Part shown: positions 23,441 through 33,751 of the stretch, in pieces
How positions within the stretch are numbered: position 1 is the first letter of the stretch
Layout of the letters: each line of letters starts with the position of its first letter
The notes under the pieces: generated by a model
The model's input: only the letters and a program-made list of their open reading frames with translations
Told to the model about the DNA's origin: nothing
Databases searched by the model: none
Translations under genes and position numbers: made by a program
NCBI GenBank assembly: GCA_030562195.1
Contig: JAUJPP010000003.1
Span: 48,800,602-48,864,601, forward strand
Reading direction: 5' to 3'
Source: Nipponacmea schrenckii
Taxonomy: Eukaryota; Mollusca; Gastropoda; Lottiidae
DNA length: 64,000 nucleotides

Positions 23441-23850
23441 TGTATTGTAAAGAAATTAGTTTACCCTTGAGTCATCAGCCATAACCGGGAAAATACTAGA
23501 AAAAAATTAGACGACTGCATTCATTTTCAAAATTTCCACTAGCATTAAATTAAACACATCCCTAATAATCACACCTCTTAAACTGTCCATTTCATATCAA
23601 ATCATATTGTTAAAATGTGAAGATTTGTAAAGTCCATTAATTTAAAATATTTAATACATTTATGGTCACAGTTACTGGTGAAGAAACAACACCTTCTTGT
23701 TAGAAGAATGTCTGACGCTTGTGCCTTTTAAATTCCTGTTACTAAGAGTCAGAGTATAGAAACGTCTTAATCTCAAATACTCAGAACAAACAATATGCAG
23801 TAACTGATATTCATGGGTATCAATGCCTACACACGTGGTTTGACTTCAAC

Positions 23851-24660
23851 ATGGACGCACACGCTAACACCTGCTCTCTAAAAATAATTTTTGTATTTGT
23901 AAATTTCGCAAGTACATGCCTAATTCTCAGTGGAGATGTGGAACAAAATCCAGGACCACATACCAGGAGTGGAAACACGCCAGATACTGGAGCCCAACCT
24001 GCCGACGTTTTAGAAGAATTTGATGTAAAAGAAATGATGAGTAGACTGTTCAACGAGATGAGGGAAATTAGGTCAAGCGTGCAGGACATCGCTGGTCTGA
24101 ACACACAACTAACAACTACGGTAAAAGAGTTATCAACTGAAATATTGAATCTGAGAAAGGAAAATGACGGATTTAAAGAAGAAATCAAAAGAAACCAAAT
24201 GGTTTGTGAGAGACTAGAAGAGAAGATTGACAGAAGTGAAAATAATTGGAGACAAAACAATATGTTGATATATGGAGTAAAGGCAGATAACTCCTCCCAG
24301 GTTGAAAACAAGGTGAGAGAATTTTTCTCAGAAAAATTACAAATAGATAGTCTCTCACTGGAATTAGACTCATGCTACTCTATGAACATTAATAGTAGAC
24401 AACCAAACAACAGACCGAACCCAATAATGGTCAGGTTTGCCAAACTCAAGGACAAGAAACTTATGCACGCAAAAGCGATGGATTTAAAGGACAAGAACTA
24501 TAAAGTGTCAAATGATTTTTCTTATTTGGTTCGACAGAAACGGAAAAAATTGGTAAAACATATGCTCGCAGCACGTGAGGAGGGTCAGGAAGCGACATTG
24601 AAATATGATAAACTCATGATAAACCGAAAACTTTACAACCTAGAAGATTTGGAATTTTGA
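23851..24660 (+). CDS. LINE ORF1 with N-terminal 2A-like peptide
   Basis: An intact 269-aa ORF starts at a true ATG. Residues 29-36 are DVEQNPGP, a perfect match to the D-x-E-x-N-P-G-P 2A consensus that makes the ribosome skip the last Gly-Pro bond. The preceding hydrophobic stretch (IIFVFVNFASTCLILSG) could work as a signal or targeting sequence until it is released. Residues about 55-130 are a charged coiled coil. The rest resembles the L1-type ORF1p RRM and C-terminal RNA-binding domains (NMLIYGVKADNSS, VRQKRKKLVKHMLAAREEG). ORF1 proteins coat the LINE RNA. 2A motifs are known in some LINEs of sea urchins, molluscs and trypanosomes. The stop is TGA at 24658-24660, and ORF2 follows in the same frame. 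Confidence 0.85.
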   Translation: MDAHANTCSLKIIFVFVNFASTCLILSGDVEQNPGPHTRSGNTPDTGAQPADVLEEFDVKEMMSRLFNEMREIRSSVQDIAGLNTQLTTTVKELSTEILNLRKENDGFKEEIKRNQMVCERLEEKIDRSENNWRQNNMLIYGVKADNSSQVENKVREFFSEKLQIDSLSLELDSCYSMNINSRQPNNRPNPIMVRFAKLKDKKLMHAKAMDLKDKNYKVSNDFSYLVRQKRKKLVKHMLAAREEGQEATLKYDKLMINRKLYNLEDLEF

Positions 24661-27565
24661 AACGAAAATCAGCATCTTAAGACAAGGCAACATGGCAGCC
24701 TGAACATTGTTTTTTGGAACACTAATGGTCTAAAACCAAAACTTGAGTTTGGTGAATACATTAATTACCTTAAAGGATTTGATATTGTAGGTTTGGTGGA
24801 GACTTGGTGTGGAGAGATAGATATCAGTGAAAAATTTCCATTCCACTCACTTTATAACTGCATAAGGGGAAACGGGAAAAGAAGAGGTGGTGTCATCACA
24901 CTAGTAAGAACCGAATTACTTCCAGGAACTGAAAGAATCTTCAACGAGTTTAGTGAATCAATTTTTTTGAAATTACACAAAGAATTTTTCGGTTGTGAAA
25001 ATGATATCATTTTTGGATGTGTGTACATTGCCCCAGATACCTCAGTAATTCATGAAGATAGAAGTGGAATTGACGATTTTGAAGAAAAGTTATTACTTAT
25101 TAACTCGAAGTTTCCAAATAGCTCATTTCTAGTGGGAGGTGACTTTAATGCACGTACCGGAGAATTGCGAGATTTTATACATCAGGACTCTACCAAATAT
25201 ATATCAGTGTTAGAAAATGCAGACTATGAAGTTGATACATTTAACCGACCAAGAAACTCACAAGACCCACAAGTGAATGCATATGGACTTGAACTCTTAT
25301 CAGTTTGTGCCTCTTTCGGCATCCACATTGCAAATGGCAGATTCCATGATGATTCTCGAGGGAATCTTACCTGCATAAAATATAATGGGGCCTAAGTGGT
25401 TGACTATGTTCTGGCGTCCACAGATATTTTTGATAAAATCGACTATTTCAAAGTTGAGGCTAGATCAGAGTCAGACCACCTACCCCTCGAATTAAAATTT
25501 TGCCATGGACCCTGTCCGCTTGCAAGTGTGGAGGCAGAGAACATATGTACACCATATCACAAATTAGTTTGGAATGCGACAAAAGCCGACCAATTTAAGC
25601 ATAATGTTGCGAATAAATTTGATGAATTTTATAATGATTTCCAAAAAAATTTAATGCTTAATGGCAACATTGAGTCGGCCTTGGTCAATTTACAAACCTT
25701 TATTAAATCACAGGCAAATGAAATGTTATTAAGACATAAACCATTGTTAAAACATGTCCAAGGGAGACAACCACTTTGGTTTGATGAACATTGCCAACTT
25801 GCTAAGAGAGAGAAATACTCTGCACTGAATAATCTAAGGCAACTTAAATCTGACAGCCATGTGGCAAATTATAACGAGGCTACCAAAATATTCAAAAAAC
25901 TTTGTCTTAGCAAGAAACAGGCATACCAAAAAGACATGTATGACAAACTTCTGAGAAATCTTAACGATGCTACCAGCTTTTGGAACACTCTCAAAAATGT
26001 TAAAGGTAAAAAAAGTATTATCTGTGAGTCAATCACACCAAGCGAATGGGCACAATATTTTAGCAATCTATTTAATGTCGACATAAACTCCACTCCTCTC
26101 AACGATGAGGAGCCTTGCATAGAAATAGGCGATAATTTAAATGGACAAGACCACTTGAACAGCCCAATATCTGAGCATGAAGTCTCTGTCTGCATTAATA
26201 ATGCCAAAAGTGGCACGGCCCCTGGACCAGACGGCATTGGCATTGACTTCCTTAAAACAACCTCTGCAATTATTGTGCCAGCTATAACGCTTTTGTTTAA
26301 TGCCGTTTTTGACAGTAAACATTTTCCTAAATCTTGGTCCAAAGGTCTAATTACTCCTGTCTTTAAGAAAGGGCTGAAATCTGATAAAAAAAAATTATAG
26401 GGCAATCTCTTTACTTGATAGTCTTGGTAAAATTTATACTGCTGTCTTAAACAACAGATTGAAAGAATGGTCTGAGTGTACACATCAATATGAAGAAGCC
26501 CAAGCAGGGTACAGAGCTGGATACTCCACTGTAGACCAGATATTCAGTTTACATGGACTTGTACAAAAATACCTTTCACGCCCTAAAGGCAGAATATATA
26601 GCCTATTCGTGGATTTTTCCAAAGCATTCGATTCTGTAAATCGTCAAAAGTTGATGGCAATACTTATCTCAAAAGGCTTACAAGGCAAAATGTATAATAC
26701 ACTAAGGTCCATGTACAAAACCGTATCATCCAGCATTAAGCTAGGTAACTCTATTACACCATTCTTTCAATGTAATACAGGGGTACGTCAAGGCTGTATA
26801 ATTAGTCCACTGTTATTCTGTTTTTATATAAACGAGCTTATATATATGTTGCAAGACACAGAAAATGTGAAGGGTATTTTTACTGTCCAAGAGGTTAATG
26901 ACATCTTACTTTTGTTGTATGCAGACGACCTGTCCTTATTGGCAGATACTGTCGGAGATCTTCAAAGGAAGATAAATATCCTAGAACAATTTTGTCTGAA
27001 ATTTAATTTAAGTGTTAACACTGAAAAGACAAAGGTCATTGTATTCCGAAATGGGGGTGGATTGCGAAAAAATGAAAAATGGTATTTCAAGGGCACACAA
27101 TTATGTACTGTGACCTATTATAATTATCTTGGTCTTTGATTCTCATCTAGACTAATTTGGTCGAAATGCCTAAGTGATCTTGCCGCAAAAGCAAAAAAGG
27201 CTCTCATTCCCATTCAGGCTCTAATTATTAAAACTGGACATCCAGCTATCCAAATTATGTTCAAAATTTTTGACGCAATAATTAAACCCATATTAACCTA
27301 TGGAGCTCAAGTTTGGGGCTTTCAGTTCAGACCTGAAATAGAAAGAGTACACACTAGCTTCTGCAAATTCACTCTAGGCATTCATAAAACCAGCACAAAT
27401 TTAGGGACTTTAGGTGAATGTGGCCGCCCACCTTTAAGTGTATTTTATATGTCACTTTGTATTAAGTACTGGTGTAAGTTAGTGAATATGCCTCTGACAA
27501 GATACCCAAAACAAGTATACAACATGTTGAAACAGCCAATTACGATTGTTATTGTTCTCACTAGG
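24661..27565 (+). pseudogene. LINE ORF2 (endonuclease + reverse transcriptase), first part
   Basis: ORF2 continues in the ORF1 frame after its stop. The endonuclease region has NIVFWNTNG, LVETW, GGDFNARTG and ARSESDHLPLELKF. The reverse transcriptase has SGTAPGPDGIG, LFVDFSKAFDSVNR, NTGVRQGCIISPLLF and the catalytic LLYADDLSLLAD. The defects are an in-frame TAA at 25393-25395, a frame change in an A run near 26388-26396, and a TGA near 27137. The C-terminal coding region is cut at 27566 by an LTR element and resumes at 29637. No ATG precedes the endonuclease domain in frame. The clade (L1/Tx1-like versus I/CR1-like) is uncertain. Confidence 0.85.
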
Positions 27566-27569
27566 ATAT

Positions 27570-28053
27570 TGTAGTAGTGTGAAAATACACTAAAACTATG
27601 ATAAAGAACTTAAAACTGTTTAATAATATCTGGATACAATATTTACAAATACATCGGCGTTGTCCGTCTGCATAGGTGTTCTGGCCAATCCAAGATGCAC
27701 TTGATCCTGTTAAAATACTAATGGTTACAATATTTCCATATACATTGGCATAGTCCGTCTGAATGGTTGATCTGGTAAATCCAAGATGTCTCTCATATCA
27801 TATCGGTCAGTATTTATATTAAAATTGCTGCATTGACATTAATTAATTACCAATTGAAATACAATAGATTAATCCAAGATTTAGTGAAACAATAGACAAT
27901 TAAAACATAAAAAGATTAAAGCTGTTTAAAATGAAATGTTTAGCTGACAGTTGAATAAGGTAATAACAGGAATAAATGGATTAATGTAATTAAGCTTCTG
28001 TTACTATTGGAGAGTCTAGGGCTGATTAGTTTCTATAACATCACACTGTCATA
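27570..28053 (-). repeat. LTR (3' LTR for the minus-strand element)
   Basis: It starts TGTAGTAGTG and ends at about ACTGTCATA on the plus strand. Both LTRs measure 484 bp between the same end points. The exact outer nucleotide may differ by one or two bases because the end overlaps ATA repeats. Confidence 0.8.
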
Positions 28054-28118
28054 ATACGCCCCTTCCGTGAAAAATCTCGTCCTCGAGGCTTAAAGAAGAA
28101 AAGTCAGCACACACACGA

Positions 28119-29069
28119 TTAATAACGATTAAATCTATCCGCATAATATGCATATCCACCACATTCTTGACACTCTATTTTACACTCGTTCTCGTTTAAA
28201 TAATCCCAGGCGTTATCGTCTAAATTCTGCTCTAAAACCCATGAATTCATTGTAGATGGCAGCCCAGTCCATTTTATAAAATATTCAGTGTCACCATTCA
28301 ACAGTGTTCTTCTTTTTAAAACCATTTCACTTAAAGTACTATGTTCCATTCGCTTCTTTATTAATTTCGGTTGTTCCGCCTTCAAATACGCTATATGTTG
28401 CATATGCCTTTTGTCTCGTCTGGTAGGCCCAGGTATTCTTGACGAATATTTACGAATATACTCAGATGCGTTAGCATCTAAGTCATCGTCGATTACCCAC
28501 GTGTTCATAGTTGAAGGGAGATTCTTCCATTTCACCAGGTATTCCATCTTTCCTGCTTTCCGTATACTTAGTTTTCTTCTCACAACCTTCTCTGCTACTT
28601 TCTGGATTGTCGAAGCAGCAAACATTTTGACAGACCGTTTCATTGTAGCTTCATCTGTCTGAGAAGATGTGGTGCTAGTCATTATCGTTGCTGCTATACC
28701 CTTATCGTGGTGAATGGCATTGGAAGTTTGGCTGCCTATTTCACTGGTAGACATTGTAATTTCAGCTGTTTGAATTGAAACCTTGCCTGTTTCTCGACCA
28801 GTATCTATTACTGAAGTGGATGTGGTACTGGAGTTAATATATGCTCTCTTCTCTTTGTACTGTTGATATCTCATTCTGTCTCGTTTCAGCCTGCTTTCAG
28901 ATTTAACCAGTGGTTTATAGGTCGAAGCAAACCTGTGAGAATTTCTGTTCCATGTCAACATAAGTGAGAACTGTTCATTCTTTTCTTCTATCGACCAGTT
29001 AACTGGAAAATTCTGTAATCCCATAAGTTTTAAAAGATCCAATACCTTTCTGGGAATGATACTTTCCAT
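28119..29069 (-). CDS. Double-chromodomain protein of the LTR element
   Basis: An intact 316-aa ORF runs from the first ATG at 29069; the frame is open upstream to the LTR edge at 29147. Counting from 29147, chromodomain 1 covers about residues 183-234 (MEYLVKWKNLPSTMNTW) and chromodomain 2 about 274-322 (TEYFIKWTGLPSTMNSW). Both keep the Y-x-[VI]-K-W core and a distal W. A Ser/Thr-rich linker (about 104-165) precedes them, and a CxxC (ECQECGG) is near the C-terminus. In chromoviruses a single chromodomain at the end of integrase steers integration to marked chromatin. Here two occur in a stand-alone protein without integrase. It may act in trans on an autonomous relative's complex, or be a captured host-like gene. 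The function is inferred. Confidence 0.8.
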   Translation of the reverse strand: MESIIPRKVLDLLKLMGLQNFPVNWSIEEKNEQFSLMLTWNRNSHRFASTYKPLVKSESRLKRDRMRYQQYKEKRAYINSSTTSTSVIDTGRETGKVSIQTAEITMSTSEIGSQTSNAIHHDKGIAATIMTSTTSSQTDEATMKRSVKMFAASTIQKVAEKVVRRKLSIRKAGKMEYLVKWKNLPSTMNTWVIDDDLDANASEYIRKYSSRIPGPTRRDKRHMQHIAYLKAEQPKLIKKRMEHSTLSEMVLKRRTLLNGDTEYFIKWTGLPSTMNSWVLEQNLDDNAWDYLNENECKIECQECGGYAYYADRFNRY

Positions 29070-29148
29070 AACTGTTCTTCTATTGTAGGGGGTACACTTA
29101 CTCGCTTTTCTTTTGAGGGTACCGGAATCTTGTAGGATCTCCACCAAT

Positions 29149-29632
29149 TGTAGTAGTGAGTTAATACACTAAAACTATGATAAAGAACTTAAAACTGTTT
29201 AATAATATCTGGATACAATATTTACAAATACATCGGCGTTGTCCGTCTGCATAGGTGTTCTGGCCAATCCAAGATGCACTTGATCCTGTTAAAATACTAA
29301 TGGTTACAATATTTCCATATACATTGGCATAGTCCGTCTGAATGGTTGATCTGGTAAATCCAAGATGTCTCTCATATCATATCGGTCAGTATTTATATTA
29401 AAATTGCTGCATTGACATTAATTAATTACCAATTGAAATACAATAGATTAATCCAAGATTTAGTGAAACAATAGACAATTAAAACATAAAAAGATTAAAG
29501 CTGTTTAAAATGAAATGTTTAGCTGACAGTTGAATAAGGTAATAACAGGAATAAATGGATTAATGTAATTAAGCTTCTGTTACTATTGGAGAGTCTAGGG
29601 CTGATTAGTTTCTATAACATCACACTGTCATA
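29149..29632 (-). repeat. LTR (5' LTR for the minus-strand element)
   Basis: Partner of 27570-28053, with the same length. The high identity between the two LTRs implies a recent insertion compared with the decay in the surrounding LINE. Confidence 0.8.
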
Positions 29633-29636
29633 ATAT

Positions 29637-30328
29637 GGCTTTCTCTGGTACTGTGACACCATAGGCCAGATAAATGCATTTGTACATGACTTTAAACAAC
29701 GTCTAAGGGACATTAATTTACAGGAATGGTCAGAAAAACTGTTGGAAAGTAATAGCCTAACTAATTACAGGCATTTTAAGGTCTGCAAAAGTTTGGAGTC
29801 TTACTTGACTTCTAATATAAGTTTTCATCAGAAAAGAAATATAACTAGATTAAGGCTTAACCTGTTTCCATTGGCTAAGAACCTTTTTATACGGAAACAA
29901 TGTAAAGACTCTAATTGTCTGTTATGCGACTCCCAGTGTGAGGATATTATTCATTTCATGCTGATTTGTGATAAGTTAGAAGCTACAAGAAAAATGTACA
30001 TTCCAAAAAGGTACCTAGACAAGAGATTTTCTACAGAAAATTACAGAAAAATTTGTAATATAACTAACAACAGTATTTTAAGCTCCATCTCAAGATATAT
30101 TGATCTAGCTTTCGAGGTCAGAAACAACCAGAACTAGTATCACATATCATGATGAGTATTATGTATTAAATAGTAGTTATAACTACTTGATTAAGATGTT
30201 GAAAGCGTGTGTGCGTCCATGTTAAGCCAGGTCCAAACCTCTGTGATATTGTACAATTGTTATGTATTTCTTTGTAACTATGGCTTCGGCCAACATTACC
30301 TACCTGAAATAAACTATTAACTATTAAC
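29637..30328 (+). pseudogene. LINE ORF2 C-terminus and 3' UTR, second part
   Basis: After the LTR element the LINE resumes with YGFLWYCDTIGQ and FKQRLRDINLQEW, ending at the stop near 30137. A terminal cysteine/histidine cluster (CKDSNCLLCDSQC...HFMLIC) is present, as in many LINE ORF2 tails. The 3' UTR ends in AAACTATTAACTATTAAC, a short tandem tail that marks the LINE 3' end. It abuts the C-terminal codons of a P-type transposase on the opposite strand. Confidence 0.8.
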
Positions 30329-32043
30329 AAGTATTAAGGAAATGTTGTTTTAACTCTGGAAACATTTCACAATTGGGTAATTCCTGCATGATTTTAATTA
30401 TATTCATTTTTTCCCACTGACCAGACTGAACTTGATAAATATTAAGGAATGAACGGATAATAATTTCACAATGCTTTAAAAGTTTAATTAAACTGTTGGG
30501 AGGAAACACAAGACCAACATTATTCTTTATAACCAGCAAAGAAGATGATAAAGAGGATGTTGAATGACATGAAGGCTTAATTAAAGCCAATGAACAGTCC
30601 ACACAAGAAAGTTTTGAGGTGACTTTCCGAACTACCCATCCAGCAATATATTCAATAACACCTTCAATGAAAGGACTCAGCATAGAAAAAGCGGATTTAC
30701 CATAGGTATGATCATACAACGCTTTATCAAAAGTAATGAAGGGATTTGGCACATCATTTTCATCACTGTTGATTACACTCAGTAAAGAAGTGGTATCCTG
30801 TAGGGCACAATTTCCTGCAGCTGAACCTGTTATCAGAACACCAGCATGACTTAGCATAGATCTGTAAGCTGCTCGGAATTGTAATGCTGAAGGATTGTTA
30901 TTCCATCCACCAAATTGTCGAATAGCTGAAAAGTATTTTTCCAGGTGATCCTGGGATAACTTATAAGTTAATAAATATTTCAATGCAGGACTTGGGCAAA
31001 TCAATAAATGTTCAACAAGCTTGTTTAAGCTGGAAATATTGAAAATAAATCCTAAAACATAATGTTTTCCTTTACCATGAATAAGTTTTACTTTAGCCAT
31101 ATCTGTGATCTTCAAAAGTATATCCCTTGCTTCCATAAGAAAATTGTGAATGTTTGAAAAATTATTTGGTCGAATAGGACTCTTGTAGCCATTAGCAACA
31201 GGTGACCTGCTGTTAAACATACCAAATAGTCTAACAATTATTGACACAAACTTGGCTGTTGCTGTAGTATTCTTAAATTCATTAAGGCCTTAATTTTGTA
31301 AGTGTGTAAAAGCACTTGCAACTGAAGAACTAAAAGTTTGAGCCGCTAATCGAACATTCATTTTTTGATTTTGGAAGTTAATGTGATTGTTTGTTAGTTT
31401 ATTTGCAGCATGTAAACCTTCTTTCAATTGGAACTCGTGTAGATGAACAATATCCTGTCATTTCACTTGACCAAAAGGAGTATAAAACTTTTTATAGGCG
31501 TGTAATGCTCCTCTCAGATTTTTCATTAAATGGCACACATCAAAAAATACACAAACTGGTTTTGATTCATCACATGGATGAGGAAAAAAAGCAATGATGT
31601 TATTGGGATCAAGGGAACAACCAAGAAGTGACACCATTCTCTGATTAACTGTATGACCATCCATTACCGATGCTGTAACTGTTGTACCATGCTCATATAG
31701 AGAAGTAATAGATGAAAGTACAAGTTGCTGTTGTAAATCTGCAGACAGTCCGTTGACAAGGAAATAGGCAATGGGAACCTTCCAATGGCACTGCATGCCA
31801 ACTTCAAGTAAAACGATTACTTCGGTAGCCTCTTCTGTATTTTCAAGACTTCCGGCTCCGATATCTACAAACCCTACTATTTCTTTGTATTTGGAATCCC
31901 AATCGACATGCTTTCGAATTGACATACCGTCTAGCATCAGTGTACACTGGCTATAGTTTTGAGGATCTTTTGTAGCTTTTTCTTGTAACATTATTAAAAC
32001 ATGCGAAGATATTTCTGGTCTTGAATCCACATTACCAAGCCAT
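30324..32043 (-). pseudogene. P-element/THAP9-type transposase, last exon
   Basis: This is the main catalytic exon of a spliced minus-strand transposase gene. It follows a TTTTATTTGCAG acceptor and starts WLGNVDSRPEISSHVL. P-transposase landmarks include CTLMLDGMSIRKHVDWDSKY, VCVFFDVCHLMKNLRGAL, NVRLAAQTFSSSVASAF and YKLSQDHLEKYFSAIRQFGG followed by NNNPSALQFRAAYRSML. Two in-frame stops (TGA near 31455 and TAA near 31291) break the frame between two long open pieces, so it is a pseudogene or needs correction. The C-terminus runs into the 3' end of the neighbouring LINE and may be truncated. Acidic catalytic residues known from the P/THAP9 fold appear plausible but cannot all be placed by eye. 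Confidence 0.85.
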
Positions 32044-32658
32044 CTGCAAATAAAACCGTAACAGTGAATTAATAAGTAGTATCCTTTGATATCCACAAAA
32101 CAACTCATGCGGGTTCGTACAGTAACGCTTGCTTGCTCAGTCACTAAAAGGTAACCTTGAAGACATCAGCCGTGCTTATTTATTTATTAATTTATAATAG
32201 AGATCACAAAGCATCTAGGATCAGTCTATATTAAATAACATCAAAATTTCGTTACATGTTTCTATTTCATTTTTAATGTAGCCACCTTCAAGTATGGTCT
32301 AACGAGATCTATGTTAACATCTTGTTAGACCTTTCCTGCAGTGACTATAGAAAAAAACCAACACGGAACGAAAGAAAGGTCTAATTTGCATCTAGAATGA
32401 ATACTGAATAAATAACATATTATTTCTCCACTGTCCATCTTTATAAAATGAGAAACACACATAATACATACCTTCTATGAAACAACTCAAAATTGTAACA
32501 AAGAATAACACCAGTTCATGCATTCTAGACAAACAAAGAAAAAACATAAAAATTTCAAAAAGAGAGTCAAACTAATATTTTTAACAAGGAAAAACAGAAA
32601 AACAGTTAAATGAACATTTTCCAAATCTGTAATTCTAACTTTTTTTTTTAAATTTTAC

Positions 32659-32806
32659 CTTCTAATAGTTGAAGGATGGGGTAAATTCACCTTTTCTCGC
32701 AAGAAGGTATATGCTTTAGGGCCTTAGAAATACAAAGTTGTAGCAAATTGCCTTTGCTCAATGGAGTATTCAACAGCCGTTTTTACAAATAAGTCAACTG
32801 GAATGT
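32659..32806 (-). pseudogene. P-type transposase, exon 3
   Basis: A 148-bp exon lies between a TTTTCATTTCAG acceptor and a GTAAAATT donor. It encodes FVKTAVEYSIEQRQFATTLY, then GPKAYTFLREKVNLPHPSTI. The last words are the conserved segment before RWL in P-type transposases, and the split AG|A codon joins the next exon exactly. An in-frame TAA sits between LYF and GPKAY, a third disabling change. Confidence 0.75.
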
Positions 32807-32892
32807 CTGAAATGAAAACTCATGCTTATGATATCAGGCTTATGTATGATTTTTGAACCAGACTAATTCTCCAGTGACTTATATGTAGTTTT

Positions 32893-33079
32893 AGGAATTA
32901 AATTGAATTGGATTGAGTTTTACGTCCTACTCTTCTGCACCATTTTTGGCCATGAAGTGTGCAATGAGGGAAATTTTGCCAGGACAGCGGCATTAGCCTG
33001 CACTTTTTAGATTTCCGACTGTTGAGTAATCTCGATCCTTGGCCAGGCGAGCCTCCAACCCACTGAGCCACCGCAGCCC
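32893..33079 (-). repeat. tRNA-derived SINE in a transposase intron
   Basis: A 10-bp direct repeat ATGTAGTTTT (32883-32892 and 33080-33089) flanks the element. The minus-strand head GGTGGCTCAGTGGGTTGGAG is A-box-like. The body shares GTGCAATGAGG and CCAGGACAGCGGCATTAGCC with the SINE at 2426-2726. The far end has ATTGGATTGAGTTTTACGTC, typical of a conserved SINE 3' body. Confidence 0.8.
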
Positions 33080-33115
33080 ATGTAGTTTTTGTAATAATAG
33101 TGCATATTTAATTAC

Positions 33116-33379
33116 CTTTATAAGTTTCTAACATCTTTGTTGCTTCATCAGACAGTTTCTTAAGATCTTTCATTTCCCTTATTACTTTCTCTGTGGTGTT
33201 TCTGGCTCTTTTTTCTCTTTTTTTTCGTATTCTCCAGTTCTTTCTGCTTTGTTGTTAGTTGGTCAGTCAAGGCATCAAATTTTCTCTTAAGATTTTCATT
33301 TGGATTACCCATGGAGTAGTTGTGTTCCCTTTCATCAAAAGTATATGAAACTATTACTGTTGCTGGTTTTTCTTGTATC
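33116..33379 (-). pseudogene. P-type transposase, exon 2 (coiled coil)
   Basis: The exon lies between an AACATTAG acceptor and a GTAATTAA donor. It encodes PATVIVSYTFDEREHNYSMG and then a charged coiled coil (LKRKFDALTDQLTTKQKELE; EKVIREMKDLKKLSDEATKM). A run of A residues in the middle shifts the frame. In P and THAP9 proteins a leucine-zipper-like coiled coil after the THAP domain mediates oligomerisation, which fits this position. Confidence 0.65.
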
Positions 33380-33534
33380 CTAATGTTATATTGTAAATAA
33401 TTGTAATGTATTTAAGCCAAATTTATCAATGAATTAGAAATGGGTCTAGATCATAATATATTAATTGAAAATAGAAATTGTAGTTATAGAGATAGATATG
33501 GAGTGCATAGTATCTACCTAATAATGTTACTTAC

Positions 33535-33751
33535 CGGTACCTCTGATTTCTTCCAGCTAAACTTTAATGGTACAGCATTATCTTTAAGTCGCCTGTGTTT
33601 TGCATGTTTAGTAACTATAAAGTACGTTTCAAGGAAGTGATCCGAACAAAGGAATGAATGGCCTGAGGGCTCCCATAGTTTACTTGAAATAATATCAACT
33701 CTTTGCAATGCCTGGCACCACTTTTGTCTTCTAATTGGATCTTTTGGAAAA
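33535..33751 (-). pseudogene. P-type transposase, THAP-domain exon
   Basis: The exon starts after a TGATTTTCAG acceptor and ends at a GTAAGTAA donor. It encodes FPKDPIRRQKWCQALQR, LCSDHFLETYF and RLKDNAVPLKF, the central and C-terminal parts of a THAP C2CH zinc finger including the invariant W, the C..H pair and the AVP motif. The first two zinc-binding cysteines should lie in a short upstream exon that I could not identify. THAP domains bind the transposon ends. The exon itself is open, but downstream exons contain stops. Confidence 0.75.

Larger units (their letters stand above)
27566..29636 (-). mobile_element. Short LTR retrotransposon nested in the LINE
   Basis: Two direct repeats of 484 bp (27570-28053 and 29149-29632) are nearly identical. 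Most differences are near the outer start (GTGTGAAAATAC versus GTGAGTTAATAC). ATAT flanks both ends (27566-27569 and 29633-29636) as a target duplication. On the minus strand a purine-rich GGAAGGGGCG lies just before the 3' LTR, and TGGTGGAGATCC begins just after the 5' LTR as a possible primer-binding site. There is no gag, protease, reverse transcriptase or integrase. The element is a non-autonomous, probably Gypsy/chromovirus-derived unit with one ORF. Confidence 0.85.

Noticed and set aside
25869..26483. 204-aa minus-strand frame
   Set aside because: It overlaps the LINE reverse transcriptase on the opposite strand and has no motif of its own.
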